Shown piece by piece: positions 44,387-49,423 of a stretch of DNA of 49,423 nt; position 1 is the first letter of the stretch, and each line of letters starts with the position of its first letter. Both the position numbers and the translations under genes were made by a program. This stretch comes from CALCMJ01 sp964475415 (GTDB lineage Bacteria > Bacteroidota > Bacteroidia > Chitinophagales > Saprospiraceae): positions 1-49,423 of the forward strand of contig CAYYWZ010000025.1 in assembly GCA_964475415.1 (NCBI GenBank). Reading direction: 5' to 3'. The notes beneath the pieces are model-generated. The model was not told the origin of the DNA. It was given only the letters and a program-made list of their open reading frames with translations, and did no database searches.

Positions 44387-45445
44387 CTAATATTTCTGGA
44401 TTACAAAAGTTTCTACTTGCTGATTATCAGTATACTTTACAATATAATTGCCCTTGTGTAAGTGGTTTATGTCAATAGTATTTTTACTTGATTTTAATTC
44501 TTGCTCTTGTATGAATCGACCATTGAGATCTAGTATCTGTATTATTACATTTTGCCTTACAGGTGACGTTATATCTATAATAAGTTCGCCTTGTGTAGGA
44601 TTAGGATAGATACTAATTTCTGTTAATGTATAATCTGTAATTCTTACTGAACGAATAGGAGAGAACTGAAAACTACCATCTAAGTCGACCATATTTAGTC
44701 TGTAATACATATGCTCCAAACTATTATTATTCGCAAGAATATTTTCGTCGGTATAGTTGTAGAAACTTAGCGAGTTCGAACTTCCTTGTGCTGCTACTGT
44801 GCCGATTTTTGTCCAATTAGTCCTATCTCTACTTTTTTGAACTTCGAAATAGTCACTATTGATTTCAATATTTGTTTCCCAATTTAGAAAGGCTTTGTTG
44901 TCTTTACTTTTGACCGTAAAATTTAATATTTCTACAGGAAGACTTACTCCTGTCGCTGAACCATTAATGGAAGGTGAGAAGTCTTCTAAATTGATTCCAA
45001 TATTAGGATCTGTAGTCAGGTCGAATCCTAATTCTGCAATTTCGAAAGTACCCACACCGTCACCTTCTAGAGAATTCGGAATAAGCATGATCTGGACCCA
45101 CTCATTTAATGACCAATCTGATGGCAAGTTGAAGGGAGTATTGTTTGCATAAAAAGCTTGATATTTAAATCCATCTTTAAGTTCTTCTATTCCTGATTTC
45201 TCAATATTATAAAACCCTGTATTTTCTATTTCAGTCAAGTTGACATCATAGGCTTCACTCCATTTAATCCCAAATACTAAGTCAGTAAGAAATGCATCGG
45301 AAGTTAATGCTGGATCGATTACTTTTCTAAGATCTACTGCAATGTTGCCGGCACCTGCATTTCTAGTTCTAATTTCGAATTCTTGAGCTTGTCCTAATTG
45401 ACATATAAGACTTAAGACACAAATTATTTTTATATATTTTTTCAT
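44387..45445 (-). CDS. Secreted protein with type IX type A sorting domain
   Basis: A 352-residue protein with a signal peptide (to about residue 20), an unrecognised beta-rich N-terminal domain (about 22-165), and a LPVEIL-type linker. A fibronectin-like domain follows (about 172-265, WETNIEINSDYFEVQKS), and then the type A sorting tail (about 275-352) with SIYPNPTQGELII and a final basic QKY. Proteins with this tail are exported by the type IX system and anchored or released at the surface. The gene lies 26 bp downstream of the GH9 gene on the same strand. It may be co-transcribed, and could assist polysaccharide binding, which is inference. Confidence 0.87.
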   Translation of the reverse strand: MKKYIKIICVLSLICQLGQAQEFEIRTRNAGAGNIAVDLRKVIDPALTSDAFLTDLVFGIKWSEAYDVNLTEIENTGFYNIEKSGIEELKDGFKYQAFYANNTPFNLPSDWSLNEWVQIMLIPNSLEGDGVGTFEIAELGFDLTTDPNIGINLEDFSPSINGSATGVSLPVEILNFTVKSKDNKAFLNWETNIEINSDYFEVQKSRDRTNWTKIGTVAAQGSSNSLSFYNYTDENILANNNSLEHMYYRLNMVDLDGSFQFSPIRSVRITDYTLTEISIYPNPTQGELIIDITSPVRQNVIIQILDLNGRFIQEQELKSSKNTIDINHLHKGNYIVKYTDNQQVETFVIQKY

Positions 45446-45471
45446 GATATTTTATTTAATTACACTTACTC

Positions 45472-48400
45472 TTAATTTGGAATCTGTTCAGTGATTATTT
45501 CATTTGGTGTTGTCAAACCCGTTTGAGACAGGATCATATTTTTGTCATTATTAGCACCATTATATTTAATGGATCCATCCATATTGACATCATTGGAATC
45601 ATAGGACTGTATAACGGTATTAGCGGAGGATAGACCAACTTGGGAAAGAATAGAATTCTTATCATTAGCAGCACCATTGTATCTTATAAGACCATCTCTA
45701 TTGGCGTCCCCAGGCCATAGACCATAAATATTTATGGCTAGTTGTTTTCTAGCGTTAGTTCCGTATACGCTTTGAGGAGTTCCAGTAAAATCTATAAGGA
45801 CATCTCCTGAAGATAGGTTCATAGATTCGCTAGTCATACAGGCGAGATGATTTCTATGTTGGACAGCTACATGATAATTCCCTAATGGTATATCATCGAA
45901 GAGTAAAGGCTTTCTTTGAGGATTGCAAATCTCACCATTTCTTAAAATTATTCCCGCTTGGGAGGAAACAATATTAGAAGGGTCAGAGCTAGATCGCAGT
46001 TCTATTACGATCCAGTCGACAACGGCTTGGTTACCTGATTCTGTAAGTTCTAAAGGATCAATAATTTCGTTTCCACCATGGATAAATGGATAGGCTAAGG
46101 CAGTATAAGGTTCCTGTGTTGGAATTAGATTTAAGATTCGTAGATCATCTTTCATCAGAGTAGTAGAAGATTCATAATTACCTGAAAGTATTGTTTTTGC
46201 TTTGAAACAATTCATTCCTTCGTCTATTAGTCCATCGTTGTCATTGTCTATACCATCACATATTTCTTCCGGAGCAGAATTGTCTGCATCAGGTACAAAG
46301 GCTGATAGTAGTCTTATGTACGCTGCTTGATAGTAAATGGCAGGTTCTGTAATCTCCCAAGATGATTCTGGAAATCCAGTATTAAAATCCAGATATGATT
46401 TCTGTTCGGGTTGATCATAGGGAGGATTAAGACCACTGTAACTGTAATCCTTATTAGGACCTCCAGAAAGGAATCCTGGTGCTGGGCCATATAAGGACGT
46501 TAGAGCGTGATCATAATCTGTTCCATCATTAAACCATGTATGATAGATTTCGTTTGCAGAGTGATCAGCGCCGTAGGCGTACATGTTTGACAAATAGACA
46601 ATACCCATAGGATTAGTGCCATGAAAGTAATGCAGATGTTCTGAAGCTTTTTGTAGGTAACTCTCGTTATTGCTTGGATTTATATTGTACTTAGCAATTA
46701 TTGCATTAAGAACTCCATAGTGCGCCTTAGTCATATTGCTTCCCCAGTGATAGGACCAGTCGGGCATGTAAGACCTGTAAAGATCATTGTCATTATATCC
46801 ATAGAACCCATCCCAGTCTTGAGAAACATGTGGTGTTATAGAGTTGATAATTGTACTGCTAGTATTTGGATCAGCTATGCTAAGAGTAGTATACCGTAAT
46901 ACAGCTTCAGAAACTGCATTTTTATAAGGTCCCCACCATCCATTATTTACATACTCAGCATCCGTTATGTTATTGATTATATAATTGCCATATAAGTTGT
47001 CCTCAGTAAGCTCATATAATTGTAAGGCAGCTAACAAGGCATATTCTCTTTGTACCTCCACTGACCAATCCGCATCTCCTGCCTTGATTGTGCCATCATC
47101 GCAGGCTAGATCTAGATCGTTAGTCTCTAGAAGAGCTAGGGCATAGGCAAAGCATGATATAGCCTTTTCCTCTAGGGTGGTGGCATATGCATTTAGCTCT
47201 GGGATATTTTGGAATATCAAGGCTGCATTAGCAAACATGCCTGCTACAGAAATAGAAGCTGCTGAACAAGTAGGTCCATAGAATCGCTGATCCATATTGG
47301 CACTTGGTGGGGCTAGTGCATTATCACTATAATTTATGCTACCCATTTTGATATGTACAGATCCATCTTCATTCATCATTTTTTCTAACCACTCTAGTTC
47401 CCAGATGACTTCATCTAGTAGGTCCGGAATATTGTTTCCTGACTCCGGTATATTCCAGTTATCTCCGAATACAGCAGGATTCTCTTGATATGCATACAGA
47501 AGATTATGTATGACATCCGTGGCAAAAGTGACGTACTTATTGTAATCGCCTGCGTCGAACCATCCACCACTAAGATCTTTTTCTAAAGAACTGTTATTTT
47601 GATCATTGACATATCTGCAGGAAGCATCTTGTAGAGGATTAAGAAAGTTATTATCATCTATCCAGTTAGCATCAGCATAAGGTGCTTCTTTTGCCATATT
47701 ACATCTATTATAGTAGAACATTTTTACGGCTGCTTGCATGACATCCTGATAGACATCATCTTTGATCTCGAAATTGTAGGACTTATTGTTATTGTCAACA
47801 TCTAGAATATAGTATTCTCCAGGTGCCGTTACCTCAGAAAAGTCAAACCACCAACCTTTATCACCAGACTGGTCATGCGTTATTCCATCATTCCAGAGTG
47901 AAAGTACATCGCTATATACAATATCCCCCGTAGTGTTATCTATCAGTTGGAAGGTATTCCCAGGAGTATAGTTTTCCGCGCTATTAAATCCAACCTGGGG
48001 ATCCGATATAATAGCAACTTTATCACTTTCTGTTAGGTAGCCGAACTGGTCTATATGTATTCTAGTGGTGAGGTCAGGATCATTAGATACAGACTGGTGC
48101 TCTATCGTGACAAAACCATTGCCGCTAAAGCCCACATATGCCGTCCCGTACTCATGCATATCACCCTCTAATACTCTAGGAACATCATATATCCCTAGAG
48201 GGTAATCATTAATTAATTCCCAGTTTACACCTTCATCAATTGACATGTAATAACCAATTATGTTATCTATCTTTCCATAGATAAAAAGGGTAGGATAGTC
48301 ACTCTCTGATGCAGATTTGCCTATGCTTACATTCATAACCTTATCTGTATTATTTAGTTCCGTCCACGTTTGTCCCCCATCTGTAGATCTGAGCAATCCT

Positions 48401-49423
48401 TCTATAAGATCTTCGCCTTCTTCTGCTCCGTTAGCAAAGAATAAATGTCCTGCATGTCCCGGTACAGATATAAGCTTACCGTTCCATGACCAGGGTGGTA
48501 ATACGTTAGGATGTCGCACCCAATTGGCACCTCCATCGGTACTTGTAAAAATATGTCCTGCTCCCCAGTCATAGATATAGAATGTATTGTCTAGTACCTT
48601 GTCTGCACATAGCGGTAAGCGCTTCAGATAATTATAGGAAATGCAGCAATTATCTGAAGTATCGTTAATGTTTGCTTCCTGCCATGTGTTTCCTTTATCA
48701 TTTGTAAAATAAGGAGCTCTTTCTCCTCCAGGAAGCCACACAATGTTATTATTGTCATTTGCTGATACTGCTAGTTGGCCAAATATTCCAAAATCAGATT
48801 CAGCAACAGGCATGCTCGCAAACTGCGTCCAGTTTTCTCCACCATCTTCTGAGTAGGAGGCATTTCTCGTTTCATCATCATAGCAGCAGTTTCTATGATC
48901 TTCAATTAATGCTACTACGAAAGATTCATCAGAGGGAGACTGATCTAGATCCCAGCAAGAGTTAAACCTATTAGTTGGTTCTTGTTCTGTAGGATATTCG
49001 TTTTCTGTTTCATGTAAAAAAAGATTAAAATCCCAGTGAGCTGTAATTTTTCTTCCTGTCGATAAGCTTACAATATCATTAGAGACGAGGTGTTCTTGAC
49101 CTGCGCTTATCTCATCCCATAAGAGCGAACTAGATCCATTATCATTAGCCGTGTAGGTTCCTGTTCCGTCAGAAATCCATAGCTTATTTTCTACAACTGG
49201 ATCGAATGTTACTTCTCCTAGTGTAAACCATTCTGTAGCAATTGTGCTAAGCCAAGGAATATTATCAGAAGTTGTTTCTGTCTGTAGATAAGACCAAGTG
49301 GGAGATTCAGAACTTGCATCCATCGTTCTATATGTATCAGAAAAGCCCCATGAAAATGTAAGAATTCTTTCCTGATTGAATGGATCTATTGCAATTTCTC
49401 CCATAGCAATATTTAGATCTACA
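45472..49423 (-). CDS. Large BNR/GH9/dockerin-like glycoside hydrolase (5' end outside window)
   Basis: The frame is open to the right edge, so the N-terminus is missing; numbering here starts at the first internal Met (49404). Residues 1-440 carry BNR/sortilin-type repeats (STDGGANW, STDGGQTW, SEDGGENW). About 445-545 is the immunoglobulin-like domain found before GH9 catalytic domains. About 550-1045 is a GH9 domain with GWFDAGDYNKYV (Asp617 and Asp620) and Glu1020 in EITEPAIYYQAAY, the nucleophile-base and acid positions. A CDGIDNDNDG calcium motif follows near 1050. Two dockerin-like repeats end the protein (about 1230-1295, GDANRDG and NDVNMDG, each with YNGAxNDKN). No type IX tail is seen. 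GH9 enzymes are mostly endoglucanases. Confidence 0.9.
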   Translation of the reverse strand, partial: VDLNIAMGEIAIDPFNQERILTFSWGFSDTYRTMDASSESPTWSYLQTETTSDNIPWLSTIATEWFTLGEVTFDPVVENKLWISDGTGTYTANDNGSSSLLWDEISAGQEHLVSNDIVSLSTGRKITAHWDFNLFLHETENEYPTEQEPTNRFNSCWDLDQSPSDESFVVALIEDHRNCCYDDETRNASYSEDGGENWTQFASMPVAESDFGIFGQLAVSANDNNNIVWLPGGERAPYFTNDKGNTWQEANINDTSDNCCISYNYLKRLPLCADKVLDNTFYIYDWGAGHIFTSTDGGANWVRHPNVLPPWSWNGKLISVPGHAGHLFFANGAEEGEDLIEGLLRSTDGGQTWTELNNTDKVMNVSIGKSASESDYPTLFIYGKIDNIIGYYMSIDEGVNWELINDYPLGIYDVPRVLEGDMHEYGTAYVGFSGNGFVTIEHQSVSNDPDLTTRIHIDQFGYLTESDKVAIISDPQVGFNSAENYTPGNTFQLIDNTTGDIVYSDVLSLWNDGITHDQSGDKGWWFDFSEVTAPGEYYILDVDNNNKSYNFEIKDDVYQDVMQAAVKMFYYNRCNMAKEAPYADANWIDDNNFLNPLQDASCRYVNDQNNSSLEKDLSGGWFDAGDYNKYVTFATDVIHNLLYAYQENPAVFGDNWNIPESGNNIPDLLDEVIWELEWLEKMMNEDGSVHIKMGSINYSDNALAPPSANMDQRFYGPTCSAASISVAGMFANAALIFQNIPELNAYATTLEEKAISCFAYALALLETNDLDLACDDGTIKAGDADWSVEVQREYALLAALQLYELTEDNLYGNYIINNITDAEYVNNGWWGPYKNAVSEAVLRYTTLSIADPNTSSTIINSITPHVSQDWDGFYGYNDNDLYRSYMPDWSYHWGSNMTKAHYGVLNAIIAKYNINPSNNESYLQKASEHLHYFHGTNPMGIVYLSNMYAYGADHSANEIYHTWFNDGTDYDHALTSLYGPAPGFLSGGPNKDYSYSGLNPPYDQPEQKSYLDFNTGFPESSWEITEPAIYYQAAYIRLLSAFVPDADNSAPEEICDGIDNDNDGLIDEGMNCFKAKTILSGNYESSTTLMKDDLRILNLIPTQEPYTALAYPFIHGGNEIIDPLELTESGNQAVVDWIVIELRSSSDPSNIVSSQAGIILRNGEICNPQRKPLLFDDIPLGNYHVAVQHRNHLACMTSESMNLSSGDVLIDFTGTPQSVYGTNARKQLAINIYGLWPGDANRDGLIRYNGAANDKNSILSQVGLSSANTVIQSYDSNDVNMDGSIKYNGANNDKNMILSQTGLTTPNEIITEQIPN

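Noticed and set aside
1..49423. tRNA, rRNA, CRISPR or insertion sequences
   Set aside because: No T-loop-like motifs in intergenic regions, no regularly spaced repeats, no transposase genes seen.

Overview
The window is an AT-rich bacterial chromosome segment from a member of the Bacteroidota. The evidence is a gliding-motility/type IX secretion C-terminal domain with SprB-like repeats (38190-40049), a type IX type A sorting tail (44387-45445), Bacteroidota-style -7 boxes (TAnnTTTG) and almost no Shine-Dalgarno sequences. It also carries bacillithiol enzyme BshC and Bacteroidota-type PurM, DnaG and AccD. The modular secreted proteins recall Saprospiria-like marine or environmental lineages, but that finer placement is a guess. 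Two 100-N runs (14191-14290, 33326-33425) are each flanked by an exact 55-base direct repeat. They look like unmerged k=55 contig overlaps, not real gaps.

Layout. 1-4006: membrane-anchored subtilase, then divergent trxB and fbaA closed by a terminator. 4072-23041: a roughly 19 kb nonribosomal peptide gene cluster in two divergent operons. The leftward operon is ABC exporter, HupE-like membrane protein and NRPS-1 (C-A-T-E-C-T-TE). The rightward operon is acyl-CoA dehydrogenase-like flavoprotein, sulfotransferase 1, free carrier protein, NRPS-2 (C-A-T whose A domain is split by a PP-loop ATPase), glycosyltransferase and sulfotransferase 2. 23045-34226: mostly housekeeping genes (dnaG, dapB, hemE, accD, bshC, an orphan dppB-like permease, an outer-membrane barrel, purM, a secreted TonB-C-domain protein). 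34402-38152: ferredoxin-iscX-DUF1304 operon and a tandem CbbX-type AAA protein. 38190-49423: SprB-repeat surface protein, feoAB, a small membrane protein, a trypsin-like protease with a very basic N-terminus, a type IX-sorted secreted protein, and a large BNR/GH9/dockerin-like glycoside hydrolase cut by the right edge.

How the cluster may work. NRPS-1 ends in an epimerising module followed by a module with no adenylation domain, and its thioesterase has cysteine where serine is usual. Together with PAPS-type sulfotransferases this is the architecture I recall for the sulfazecin (monobactam) synthetase SulM with sulfotransferase SulN. It suggests an N-sulfonated beta-lactam or another strained-ring peptide. 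The NRPS-2 adenylation domain has a ten-residue code I read as DLTKIGEVGK, one residue from a known asparagine code. It is interrupted between A8 and A9 by a zinc-ribbon PP-loop domain resembling sugar amidotransferases (WbpG type), so an asparagine may be amidinated or thiolated on the assembly line. A glycosyltransferase and a second sulfotransferase suggest further decoration, and the ABC transporter suggests export. The enzymes for 2,3-diaminopropionate and a trans-acting A domain are not in the window, so the monobactam idea is a hypothesis.
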